From: a bacterium
Lineage (GTDB): Bacteria; Patescibacteriota; Minisyncoccia; Phycocordibacterales; UBA6899
NCBI GenBank assembly: GCA_021851895.1
Contig: JAJZQJ010000002.1
Span: 69,046 to 125,740, forward strand
Length of the DNA: 56,695 nt
Direction of reading: 5' to 3'
The notes under the pieces were generated by a model, which was given only the letters and a program-made list of their open reading frames with translations, did no database searches and was not told where the DNA came from. Every line of letters starts with the position of its first letter. Position 1 is the first letter of the stretch. The translations under genes and the position numbers were made by a program. Below, piece after piece: positions 40,028 to 47,789 of the stretch.

Positions 40028-40462
40028 TCAGCGAGACGTTGCGTCTTTGCGCTTCCGCTCGGTCTTGCGGACCGCTCGGAAATGTTCACGAGCGCGGTTG
40101 CACGCACGCGTCAGCAGACGAGCATCGACCTCGACCTCCTTAGGCTTCGGCCCCTTGCCGATCCAACGCACACCATGAAAATGTGCGTGCCGATCTTCGT
40201 GAATGAAGGAGACCTCTGTCTCCTTGTTGATCACGAAAATGATGGCATGGTCAGTGGCTTTCAGTAGTTGCACGGGGTCTTTGAGCTGCTTGCGATGACT
40301 CAGCTCTTTGCCGACCGCGGCCTTGAGCTCTTCGACGGTGGTGCCGACCGGTGTGCCGAGGTCAATGAGCGCGAGGGCAAAGGCCTCGTAAAAATTTCTT
40401 TTATGCAGACGCGTCATGGTGCCGTCAGCATATTCCTGAATCATCTGATGGCTCAGGGACAT
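40028..40462 (-). CDS. Unknown protein, 144 aa, Shine-Dalgarno-led
   Basis: The family is not recognised. The N-terminal half is helical, a central part has beta strands (HAIIFVINKETEVSFIHE) and a HAHFHG stretch that might bind metal, and the C-terminus is strongly basic (about 12 Arg/Lys in the last 30 residues), which would suit nucleic acid binding. AAGGAGG lies about four bases upstream of the start and a -35/-10 promoter is present. Codons are GC-rich compared with neighbours. Confidence 0.7.
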   Translation of the reverse strand: MSLSHQMIQEYADGTMTRLHKRNFYEAFALALIDLGTPVGTTVEELKAAVGKELSHRKQLKDPVQLLKATDHAIIFVINKETEVSFIHEDRHAHFHGVRWIGKGPKPKEVEVDARLLTRACNRAREHFRAVRKTERKRKDATSR

Positions 40463-40498
40463 GAGTCCTCCTTTTCTGAGAGCGTTTTCTAGAAAAAC

Positions 40499-40527
40499 TT
40501 ATAACATAAAATATCCATTTTAGCAAT
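40499..40527 (-). promoter_or_regulatory. -35/-10 promoter of the 144-aa gene
   Basis: On the minus strand TTGCTA, a 17-bp spacer and TATAAG. Confidence 0.6.
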
Positions 40528-40573
40528 AGTACTTCTCGATTCGATAAAATGGACTTAACTGTATGCCATACGC

Positions 40574-40579
40574 TATAAT
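40574..40579 (+). promoter_or_regulatory. -10 box of yqeY
   Basis: TATAAT with eight bases to ATG 40588. Confidence 0.65.
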
Positions 40580-40587
40580 TCGAGCAT

Positions 40588-41043
40588 ATGACGATACAAG
40601 CGAACGTTAAAGAGGAGATCAAGAATGCAATGCGTGCAAAGGATCAAGTGCGCCTTCTTGTCTTGCGTGGGATGTCGACGGCATTTACCAATGAACTCGT
40701 TGCATTACGAAAGACGCCACAAGATGAGCTCGATGATACTGCTGCGCTTAATGTGTTGAAGCGTCTTGCGAAGCAGCGTAAGGACTCGATCGATCAATTT
40801 ACAAAGGGTGGGCGTATGGATCTTGTCGACAACGAAAAGGCAGAGCTTGCAATCATTGAGACCTTCCTTCCAAAGATGCTTTCACGAGACGAGATACGTC
40901 CGGTGGCAGAGGCGAAGATCGCAGAGCTCGGTGTTACGGATAAGTCGGGTATCGGCAAACTTACGGGTGCAGTTATGAAAGCACTCGGCAGTAATGTTGA
41001 TGGTGCAGATGTGAAGGCGGTACTCGAAGAGTTACTTCCATAG
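40588..41043 (+). CDS. YqeY/GatB-tail domain protein
   Basis: This 151-aa protein is a stand-alone YqeY-type domain, similar to the tRNA-binding tail of GatB. It starts with IKNAMRAKDQVRLLVLRGM and contains VLKRLAKQRKDSIDQF, ELAIIETFLPKMLS and the final GKLTGAVMKALGSNVDGADVKAVLEELL, all typical. It may take part in amidation of mischarged tRNA or in tRNA binding; gatABC is not in the window. A clear terminator follows. Confidence 0.9.
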   Translation: MTIQANVKEEIKNAMRAKDQVRLLVLRGMSTAFTNELVALRKTPQDELDDTAALNVLKRLAKQRKDSIDQFTKGGRMDLVDNEKAELAIIETFLPKMLSRDEIRPVAEAKIAELGVTDKSGIGKLTGAVMKALGSNVDGADVKAVLEELLP

Positions 41044-41054
41044 TGATTTGATAT

Positions 41055-41079
41055 AAAAGGCGCAAGATGCGCCTTTTAT
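41055..41079 (+). terminator. Terminator after yqeY
   Basis: AAAAGGCGCA/TGCGCCTTTT, loop AGA. Confidence 0.85.
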
Positions 41080-41121
41080 GCTATTTCGTTATCCACTTGC
41101 TCATATGTTACGATACGGTAG

Positions 41122-41127
41122 TATAAT
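41122..41127 (+). promoter_or_regulatory. -10 box of the HGDEF gene
   Basis: TATAAT, 24 bases before ATG 41152. Confidence 0.55.
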
Positions 41128-41151
41128 AGCATTCAATTCGGAAATGGCTCG

Positions 41152-41952
41152 ATGTTTGAAACGCCGATCATGCGAACAAAACTCAACGTCACAAAAGATG
41201 ATAGGGAGTCTTTGCGGCAGGCACTCGAAAAAGAGGCTGCCGCGCATAAGATCACCGCGGCTGCTCACCAGGAGTCGCTTGATCGACAGCGCACGTTGGA
41301 GCAGCAGCTCGAAGCGCTACGTCGAACGTTCCTCGATACGGAACGCAATTTTACGATCCTTCAGATCCAACTCGATAGTGCGAAGAAAAAGATCGCTCGC
41401 TTGAGTAAATTACGCAGGGAGGCGGAAGCACGTTCTTTGCGTCATCAATTTATCGATATATATAATCTCGAGGGTTTTCGACATGAATATAATCGCTTCG
41501 TCAGAGAGCTCGCACGGGGTATATGGGATAGAGGGACTATCGTGTATTTCGATCTCGATGGATTTAAGCTGGTCAATGACCTGCTTAGCCATGATGTTGG
41601 CAACGAGATACTCATCGCTTTTGGGGAGTGCTTGCAGAACGAAAGTAGGCCAGAGGATGTCTCTGCGTGCTTGCATGGTGATGAATTCGCATTGATCTTA
41701 CCTGATACAGACCTAAAGGCGGCAGAATCGATCATGTCACGTATCCACCAGGCAGCTGCAGAGATCGATGCGGGAGACATCGACTATCGCCACGTCTTTG
41801 AGGAGCTGGGCAGAGAGCAGCTTGTCGAGTTCTCTTCAGGATTCTTCACGATGGAGAGGGGTGATCCGATACTTTCTGCTGAGGAGGCGCTCATGCGTGC
41901 GGAGTCGACGATACCGAAGTTTGCAAATCGTCGAAAAACAAGGAATAAATAA
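41152..41952 (+). CDS. GGDEF-family protein with HGDEF active site
   Basis: This 266-aa cytoplasmic protein has a coiled coil (about residues 20-95) followed by a GGDEF domain (about 100-260): IVYFDLDGFKLVND holds the metal Asp, and LHGDEFAL has His175 in place of the first Gly. RPED five residues before it matches the RxxD product-inhibition site. The domain would make cyclic di-GMP if active; some variants with the first Gly replaced are active. No EAL, PilZ or other c-di-GMP gene is in the window, and such proteins are rare in CPR. The end is followed by a weak hairpin. Confidence 0.85.
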   Translation: MFETPIMRTKLNVTKDDRESLRQALEKEAAAHKITAAAHQESLDRQRTLEQQLEALRRTFLDTERNFTILQIQLDSAKKKIARLSKLRREAEARSLRHQFIDIYNLEGFRHEYNRFVRELARGIWDRGTIVYFDLDGFKLVNDLLSHDVGNEILIAFGECLQNESRPEDVSACLHGDEFALILPDTDLKAAESIMSRIHQAAAEIDAGDIDYRHVFEELGREQLVEFSSGFFTMERGDPILSAEEALMRAESTIPKFANRRKTRNK

Positions 41953-41954
41953 CG

Positions 41955-41982
41955 CGGCGGCCATTTTTCGGCCGCTGTTTCA
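41955..41982 (+). terminator. Weak terminator after the HGDEF gene
   Basis: CGGCGGCC/GGCCGCTG (one G-U) with a short T stretch. Confidence 0.55.
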
Positions 41983-41992
41983 TATTTCAGGA

Positions 41993-42001
41993 TGGTATAA
42001 T
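41993..42001 (+). promoter_or_regulatory. Leaderless promoter of the P-type ATPase
   Basis: TGG-TATAAT is followed by six bases and ATG 42008. Confidence 0.85.
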
Positions 42002-42007
42002 GGTCAT

Positions 42008-44707
42008 ATGACACGACACACAAAAGAGTACTATCGCATGGACGTGAAGACCCTCGAAAAGACCCTCATGACAGATGTCGTGCTCGGTCTCAAGAAGGAG
42101 CAAGTCGCAGAACGCCTCGGACTGTATGGCGCGAATGATTTTGGTGAGGAAGTTCGAGTTACGCTACTCAATCGTATCGTCGATCAATTCCGTTCACCGT
42201 TGACCTTCACGCTCCTCATTGCAGGTGTCGTCACGACGTTGCTCTCTGAATATGTCGATGCGACAGTCATCTTCTTCGCCCTCATCGTCAATATTCTCAT
42301 CAACCTCTATCAGGAAGGAAGAGCTTCTCGTGCTTTTGCTGCACTTAAGGCGAGCGAGGAAGCATACTGTACGGTGGTTCGTGAGGGGGAACCTATTCGC
42401 ATTGGAACAAGAGAGCTCGTTCCTGGGGACATCATATTGCTTCAGGCGGGTTCTACTGTTCCTGCAGATGCACGTATTCTTGAGGCACATGGTGCACAAC
42501 TCAATGAATCGGTGCTTACCGGAGAGTGGGCGCCCGTCGTAAAGCACGCGGATGAGATCGCACATGTCCTACCACTCACCGATCAGAAAAATATGTTGTT
42601 CATGGGCACACTCGTCGCGTCGGGCGTGCTTCGTGCTGCTGTCGTAGAGACTGGAGAGCGTACCGCATTCGGTGGTATCGCTGCGAGCCTTCGCGTAGTT
42701 AAGGCTCCTGAGACTCCGATGCAGAAGAATATTGCCGCGATCGCGCGCATGCTCACGATCATCATCCTCATTGCGCTCGGACTCGTTTTCCTCCTTGGAC
42801 TCTATCGTCATGTTCCTATCACGGAGACATTGATGATCGGCATTGCGATAGCAGTAGCTGCAATACCAGAAGGTATGCCCGCAGCGGTTTCGGTCATGCT
42901 CGCGATCAGTATGCAGCGCATATTAGGCAAGGGCGGACTCGTTCGAAGCCTCTTGGCTGCAGAGACTCTTGGCAGTGCAACCGTCATTATCACTGATAAG
43001 ACAGGGACGCTCACTGAAGGCATCATGACGCTTGAGCGCGTTGTTTGTTTTCATGGGATTGCAGAGCATAAGGATGGTTTTCGGGAAAAAGTTTGGCATG
43101 AGGAGCACGGTGATGAGCATGACGCACTTTCTTTTGCTTATCTTGCAGGCAATGTCATCGTCGAACATGAGCATGATCAGTTCCGTCATCCCCAGTTCCA
43201 TGGACGTCCTGTTGAGGTGGCGATAGCTCGAGCGGCGCACCTTTCCGGAGTGGATATGCGTGAGCTCGAAAGAGATTATCCGCGTATTGATGCGACGCCA
43301 TTCATCTCTTCTCTACGCATGTCTTTGGTGCTTTCAGGGATACGTGGCATGAAGCACAATCGACTCATTGGGTTAGGGGCAGCTGAGGAGATGCTTGCAC
43401 ATGCCTCTGCATATTATGCTGATGGTAAGGCGCATCCGATGCACGAAGAACAAAGAGCACTATTTGAAAACGAGCTCCGTGAGGCGACTCGTAATGGCGT
43501 TCGTGTTGTCTCTGTTGGTTACATTGATACACAGCTCGAACGATTACCAGGAGAGCCAGAGATGCTCGCAACGCTCTTTGATGGGGAAGGAACTTTCGTC
43601 TTTTGCGGATTGTTTTATTTGGCCGATCCTCTGCGCGAGGATGTACGCACTGCGATCAGTACTGCGCGCAATGCAGGTATACGGGTGATCATGGCGACCG
43701 GGGACAACCCCGAAACCGCACGCGCGATAGCATTGGGCGCGGGAATTGTTGCGCATCCATCTGCGCCTGTGCTCCTTGGGAGTGAGATCGACGCACTTTC
43801 TGACGAGCAGCTGCTTGAAAAGCTCCATGTCATCAATATCTGTGCGCGCATGCTCCCTGCACATAAGCAGCGCATGGCACAGTTGCTTGGAGGGGCAGGC
43901 GAGATCGTCGCGATGACCGGAGATGGTGTTAACGATGCGCCTGCGTTGCGAACTGCAGCGATCGGTGTCGCTTTAGGAAGTGGTACCGATGTGGCCAAGG
44001 AAGCCTCAGGTCTTGTGCTTACCAATAACAGCTTCGGAATCATCGTATCAGCGATCGAGGAAGGACGTCGCGCTGTGGATAATATTCGAAAGAACGTCGC
44101 CTATCTGCTCTCCACATCATTTTCAGAGATCATGCTCGTTGTTGCGGCACTTGGTTTTGGTTTGCCCTTGCCACTGCTTCCTGTGCAGATCCTTTGGACG
44201 AACATGCTCACCGAAGGATTCATGAATTTCTCGTTTGCCTTCGAGCGCCCAGAGCAGGGCATTATGCGACGCGATCCTCGTCTTCATGGCGCGGGCACGA
44301 TGATCTCGAAACGCTTCATGCTCTTTGTTGTGGTGGTTGGTGCGATCGTTGGGCTATTGCTTGTCGGTTTGTATCTCTTCTTGCAGGCATCGACGCTTTC
44401 CGAAGTGACCGCGCGCACGGTACTCTTTATCGCATTGACGCTGCTCGCAACGCTCGTCTCGTTCTCACTGCGTGATCTCCATACTCCAATATGGAAGATC
44501 GCACCATGGTCTAATCTCTATTTGCTCGGCGCACTCGCGCTTGCCTTCGCAGGACTCATGGTCGCACTATTTATCCCTAGTGTCGCGCATCTTCTTTCGT
44601 TGGACCCTGCAGGCATTGGACACTATGGGGTACACATATTCCTTTCGTTGATTATCATGTATAGTGGGGTTGAGGCAGCAAAGTATTTTATCCTTCGTAA
44701 TCATTAG
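42008..44707 (+). CDS. P-type cation-transporting ATPase (P2 type)
   Basis: This 899-aa membrane pump has the full P-type layout: N-terminal cation ATPase domain, M1-M2, actuator domain with LNESVLTGEW, M3-M4 with IPEGMPAAV (usually PEGLP), phosphorylation site ITDKTGTLTEG (Asp330), nucleotide domain, TGDNPETA, MTGDGVNDAPAL and six C-terminal helices. It resembles Ca/Mn or Na/K-type pumps. Oddities are GAAEE without the usual Lys of KGAxE and a His-rich stretch near residues 350-400. It is predicted leaderless and rmuC follows by six bases. Ion choice is unknown. Confidence 0.93.
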   Translation: MTRHTKEYYRMDVKTLEKTLMTDVVLGLKKEQVAERLGLYGANDFGEEVRVTLLNRIVDQFRSPLTFTLLIAGVVTTLLSEYVDATVIFFALIVNILINLYQEGRASRAFAALKASEEAYCTVVREGEPIRIGTRELVPGDIILLQAGSTVPADARILEAHGAQLNESVLTGEWAPVVKHADEIAHVLPLTDQKNMLFMGTLVASGVLRAAVVETGERTAFGGIAASLRVVKAPETPMQKNIAAIARMLTIIILIALGLVFLLGLYRHVPITETLMIGIAIAVAAIPEGMPAAVSVMLAISMQRILGKGGLVRSLLAAETLGSATVIITDKTGTLTEGIMTLERVVCFHGIAEHKDGFREKVWHEEHGDEHDALSFAYLAGNVIVEHEHDQFRHPQFHGRPVEVAIARAAHLSGVDMRELERDYPRIDATPFISSLRMSLVLSGIRGMKHNRLIGLGAAEEMLAHASAYYADGKAHPMHEEQRALFENELREATRNGVRVVSVGYIDTQLERLPGEPEMLATLFDGEGTFVFCGLFYLADPLREDVRTAISTARNAGIRVIMATGDNPETARAIALGAGIVAHPSAPVLLGSEIDALSDEQLLEKLHVINICARMLPAHKQRMAQLLGGAGEIVAMTGDGVNDAPALRTAAIGVALGSGTDVAKEASGLVLTNNSFGIIVSAIEEGRRAVDNIRKNVAYLLSTSFSEIMLVVAALGFGLPLPLLPVQILWTNMLTEGFMNFSFAFERPEQGIMRRDPRLHGAGTMISKRFMLFVVVVGAIVGLLLVGLYLFLQASTLSEVTARTVLFIALTLLATLVSFSLRDLHTPIWKIAPWSNLYLLGALALAFAGLMVALFIPSVAHLLSLDPAGIGHYGVHIFLSLIIMYSGVEAAKYFILRNH

Positions 44708-44713
44708 TAATTC

Positions 44714-45835
44714 ATGGAATTCATCTATTTGACGATCATCCTTCTTGCGTTCGCTATCGCCGTGTTTCTGATACTTCGTAAATTAGATACAAGAAACGGA
44801 GTCAGTGATGAGATGAAGAATTTTGCAGCGGTACGAGAAGCGGACCGCGCAGCACTCGGCATGTTGCAGCAGCAGCTCGGAGAACTCACGAGGCAGATCG
44901 ATACGCGACTCACTGAGTCACGTCGCGATGTCTCTGAGGCCGTACACAGACAATTCTCTGAATCGCAAAGATTGCTTTCTGATATCAATGCACAGATGTC
45001 TGACCGGCTTGTCGCCGTTGCGAAAGAGCAAATGCGTGCCAATGAGGCAGTCGAACACTTCGCGCAGATCGGTGATCAGCTCGCGAATTTGGAGCGCACG
45101 TTGACTCACCAGAAGCAGCGTGGAAATTGGGGTGAAGCATCGCTTGCGCTCATCTTGCAGAATATCCTTCCTCCTGATGCCTATAAATTGCAGTATCAGC
45201 TTACGGACAAGGAGATCGTTGATGCGGTCATTGTCACGAAGGATGGGATGATACCAATAGACGCAAAATTCTCCCTCGATAATTATCAGCGCGTGACGCA
45301 GGAGGAAGACGAAACACGTCGAGAGGAGCTTGAGAAAGAGTTTCGTAATGACCTTAAGAAGCGTATCGATGAGACCGCTAAGTATGTGAATGAAAAAGCG
45401 GGAACACTTTCGTTTGCATTTATGTATATTCCTGCTGAGGCTATCTATTACGATCTGTTGGTCAATGAGGTCGGACGCATAAAGAGTAATACGCGCAGTC
45501 TTCTTGATTACGCGTACCACGAAAAGAAGGTGATCATCGTTTCTCCAACGACTTTCTCTGCTTATTTGCAGGCGGTGTTGTTCGGCTACAATGCGTTCAA
45601 GATAGAGAAGGATGCAGTAGAGATCATCAAGCGTGTCGAAGAGCTCGGTCGCCATATCAAGGCCTATGAAGAGTTTTACAAGAAGCTCGGAGGGTCGCTC
45701 TCCACTACGGTCAGTCACTATAATTCCGCATATAAGGAATTGGGGAAGATCGATAAGGATGTGAAGCGTATCGCTGGCTCAGCCATGGGCGTAGAGCCTG
45801 TAGCGCTCGATAAACCGATGATGGAAGAAGAATGA
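44714..45835 (+). CDS. rmuC: RmuC-family protein
   Basis: This 373-aa protein has an N-terminal membrane helix (residues ~3-22), a coiled coil (about 40-135) and the RmuC nuclease-like domain with RGNWGEASLALILQNIL, IPIDAKFSLDNYQ, and VIIVSPTTFSAYLQAV. RmuC proteins limit DNA inversions and recombination and share the PD-(D/E)xK-like fold. It follows the P-type ATPase by six bases, probably as read-through. Confidence 0.92.
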   Translation: MEFIYLTIILLAFAIAVFLILRKLDTRNGVSDEMKNFAAVREADRAALGMLQQQLGELTRQIDTRLTESRRDVSEAVHRQFSESQRLLSDINAQMSDRLVAVAKEQMRANEAVEHFAQIGDQLANLERTLTHQKQRGNWGEASLALILQNILPPDAYKLQYQLTDKEIVDAVIVTKDGMIPIDAKFSLDNYQRVTQEEDETRREELEKEFRNDLKKRIDETAKYVNEKAGTLSFAFMYIPAEAIYYDLLVNEVGRIKSNTRSLLDYAYHEKKVIIVSPTTFSAYLQAVLFGYNAFKIEKDAVEIIKRVEELGRHIKAYEEFYKKLGGSLSTTVSHYNSAYKELGKIDKDVKRIAGSAMGVEPVALDKPMMEEE

Positions 45836-45837
45836 GA

Positions 45838-45862
45838 AAAGCCGCCCTTGGGCGGCTTTGTT
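45838..45862. terminator. Bidirectional terminator after rmuC
   Basis: AAAGCCGCCC/GGGCGGCTTT with loop TT. It also serves the converging 109-aa gene. Confidence 0.9.
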
Positions 45863-46191
45863 CATTGATCGAGGAGCAGGACAGCGAGGTTCGTGATCGC
45901 AAGCGATACTTCGAATCCACGCAGTCGGATGTCATCGTGCTCTTCGGTCCGCACGATGTCGAGGCCTTTTTCGATGCTTTTCCCTACATGCTCCTTGAGG
46001 TTATCGCGAAAGCGTGCGGGGAGAGTGCCGATTGCGGGAAGTAGTATGCTCGCGCAGGCGAGCTCCGCGGCGATGTCGTTGCATTCTTTGCCCATGTACA
46101 TCTTTTTCGGGATGGGGAGGTAGGCGCGCACGCAAGCGAGTGCGATGCGGAACTGTTCCTCCTTCGAAAGATGGGCATTGATACTTACCAT
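45862..46191 (-). CDS. Small helical protein, paralog 3 of 3, 109 aa
   Basis: The family is unknown. It is all-helical with a short conserved block NDIAAELACASILLPAIG near residues 38-55 and a following amphipathic stretch. It resembles the two genes just upstream: all three share a D-x4-6-CA-x-I/M-L core and a similar helix order. GGAGG stands six bases before the start. Its ATG shares one base with the stop of the previous gene (TGATG), so it is translated after it. It ends at the terminator shared with rmuC. Confidence 0.7.
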   Translation of the reverse strand: MVSINAHLSKEEQFRIALACVRAYLPIPKKMYMGKECNDIAAELACASILLPAIGTLPARFRDNLKEHVGKSIEKGLDIVRTEEHDDIRLRGFEVSLAITNLAVLLLDQ

Positions 46192-46559
46192 CAGGTCCCT
46201 CCAGTTTTCTTGCGGAAGAAGTTCCGCTTTTCGTTTCGCTTCATGTACAGGATGTTGCAGGTGAGGCGAGCGATAGTGATGCTCGCCTGGAGCCGATCTT
46301 CGGAGGGGAGGTGATTCGTATCATCGATATTCGCCGTGTAGATTTCCTTGGCGGTATCGAGTGCGTACTTGAGCATTTCGTTCATCTCGTCGGGAGGGGC
46401 ACCAATGAGCCCTTCCATGATGATCGCAGCACAGTGGCCTTCGTTGACCGTGTCGTGAGCAGTAGGTCCGACCCAAGTAGGCAGATGCTGCTTCACGAAG
46501 TTGAGGCAAAACGGGTAAAGAGCGACGGGAAGTAAGGGCGGTTTCTGCTTTCGGAGCAT
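46191..46559 (-). CDS. Small helical protein, paralog 2 of 3, 122 aa
   Basis: The family is unknown. The core HDTVNEGHCAAIIMEGLIG near residue 35 aligns with the cores of its neighbours, followed by YALDTAKEIYT, which matches TNAMETYT in paralog 1. The C-terminus is basic. AAAGGA lies seven bases upstream of the start. The stop overlaps paralog 3. A possible -10 (TATAGC) lies about 25 bases upstream. Confidence 0.7.
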   Translation of the reverse strand: MLRKQKPPLLPVALYPFCLNFVKQHLPTWVGPTAHDTVNEGHCAAIIMEGLIGAPPDEMNEMLKYALDTAKEIYTANIDDTNHLPSEDRLQASITIARLTCNILYMKRNEKRNFFRKKTGGT

Positions 46560-46635
46560 AAGACATCCTTTCGCTGATGCGCTATAGAGGTACGTTCTGC
46601 ACTGAGATTACTGTATTTTGAGGATTTCGCAAGCA

Positions 46636-46658
46636 AAGAAAAACCACCAGTGGTGGTT
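46636..46658 (-). terminator. Terminator after paralog 1
   Basis: AACCACC/GGTGGTT with a three-base loop and a T run on the minus strand; it resembles the one at 11505. Confidence 0.8.
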
Positions 46659-46672
46659 CGTCGTCGTGCTCT

Positions 46673-47017
46673 TTATCGCGATTCCTGCATCTCGACGATG
46701 ATACTTTCCGCGATGGCGACGATTGATTCGCGTGCGGCATTGCGCATCGAGCGGGGGAGTTCCTCGATCTTCGCGACTTCCTTCGTATAGGTCTCCATCG
46801 CATTCGTGAGTGCCCTGTCGAGGATGCTCGACAGCTTCTGGTCCGCTGCATGCCTGAGTGTCGGATAGCTCGTGACCATTTTGAGGAGCATGCTTGCGCA
46901 CCGCGCGATGCTGATCTCATCCTCCGTTTGGTGGTTGCACTCGCGGAAGATCTTTTTCGTCGCATTGAGGCAGGTGATGAAGCGCGCATTGACTGAGTCG
47001 ATGGCGATCTTATTCAT
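46673..47017 (-). CDS. Small helical protein, paralog 1 of 3, 114 aa
   Basis: The family is unknown. The core DEISIARCASMLLKMV near residue 44 and the following LTNAMETYTKEV match the other two paralogs. The protein is helical, slightly basic and soluble. ATG 47017 is chosen because GGAG lies eight bases upstream; the longer frame is not supported. It has a -35/-10 promoter (TTGACT-16-TAGAAC) and its own terminator, so it is a separate transcript from the other two. Confidence 0.7.
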   Translation of the reverse strand: MNKIAIDSVNARFITCLNATKKIFRECNHQTEDEISIARCASMLLKMVTSYPTLRHAADQKLSSILDRALTNAMETYTKEVAKIEELPRSMRNAARESIVAIAESIIVEMQESR

Positions 47018-47048
47018 CGGAGGTCTCCAATAAAAGGACGCTAACATC

Positions 47049-47076
47049 GTTCTACAATATATTTATGACAAGTCAA
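47049..47076 (-). promoter_or_regulatory. -35/-10 promoter of paralog 1
   Basis: On the minus strand TTGACT, a 16-bp spacer and TAGAAC. Confidence 0.55.
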
Positions 47077-47108
47077 GCATGTGATTTTGCGTTGGGGGTT
47101 TCGTGCGG

Positions 47109-47114
47109 TATGAT
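47109..47114 (+). promoter_or_regulatory. Leaderless -10 box of recR
   Basis: TATGAT is followed by six bases and ATG 47121. Confidence 0.65.
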
Positions 47115-47120
47115 AACGCA

Positions 47121-47732
47121 ATGGATCCCATTCATCGCTTAGAATATTTCTTCACGCAATTTCCCGGAGTGGGTGCGCGCCAGTCGCGTCGTTTTGTGTA
47201 TTATCTCCTGAAGCAGCAACCGCAACATTTGAATGAACTTTCTCGCCTGATCGCACAACTCCCCGATCTCGTATCGGAGTGTGCAGATTGTCACCGATTC
47301 TTTCCGAAACGAGGAAATCATCAAGATCGCTGTCCTGTTTGCACGGATGCGCAACGCGATGTGTCGCAGCTACTCATTGTCGAGAAGGATGCGGATCTCG
47401 AGGCGATCGAAAGAGCGCATGCATATAACGGCTATTATTTCGTGCTTGGTGGCACGCTGGGAATCCTTGAAAAGAATCCAGAGCGCGTGATTCGCATGAA
47501 CGAATTGCGCAAGCTCATAGCACGGAAGCAGTCACTCAAAGAGGTCATCGTTGCGACCGCGGTCACTCCAGAGAGCGAGCATACGGGTGATTATATTCAT
47601 GAGGCGTTACGAGACGATGCTGCTTCGCGTGGTTACTCGGTGACGACATTGGGGAGGGGCATCTCTACGGGGAGTGAGATCGAATATGCAGATGCTGATA
47701 CATTACGTAATGCGATTATCGGAAGAAAATAG
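47121..47732 (+). CDS. recR: Recombination protein RecR
   Basis: This 203-aa protein has the N-terminal helix-hairpin-helix (FTQFPGVGARQSRRFVYYLL), the zinc finger CADCHRF...DRCPVC near residue 54, and a Toprim domain starting at LLIVEKDADLEAIER and ending with LGRGISTGSEIEYAD. It loads RecA with RecF/RecO at gaps. ATG 47121 is chosen because the -10 box is six bases upstream. Confidence 0.94.
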   Translation: MDPIHRLEYFFTQFPGVGARQSRRFVYYLLKQQPQHLNELSRLIAQLPDLVSECADCHRFFPKRGNHQDRCPVCTDAQRDVSQLLIVEKDADLEAIERAHAYNGYYFVLGGTLGILEKNPERVIRMNELRKLIARKQSLKEVIVATAVTPESEHTGDYIHEALRDDAASRGYSVTTLGRGISTGSEIEYADADTLRNAIIGRK

Positions 47733-47752
47733 ACCCAACAGTGGGTCTTTTC
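47731..47752 (+). terminator. Terminator after recR
   Basis: AGACCCA/TGGGTCT with loop ACAG and T residues. Confidence 0.8.
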
Positions 47753-47774
47753 TATACTATAATAAAATATAGTG

Positions 47775-47780
47775 TATAAT
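47775..47780 (+). promoter_or_regulatory. -10 box of the binding lipoprotein
   Basis: TATAAT with nine bases to ATG 47790. Confidence 0.65.
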
Positions 47781-47789
47781 GAGTGCACT

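Noticed and set aside
44918-45718. 266-codon minus-strand ORF
   Set aside because: Antisense to rmuC; no family pattern.
45862-47017. Toxin-antitoxin system from the three small genes
   Set aside because: They are similar to one another and show no toxin or antitoxin family motif.
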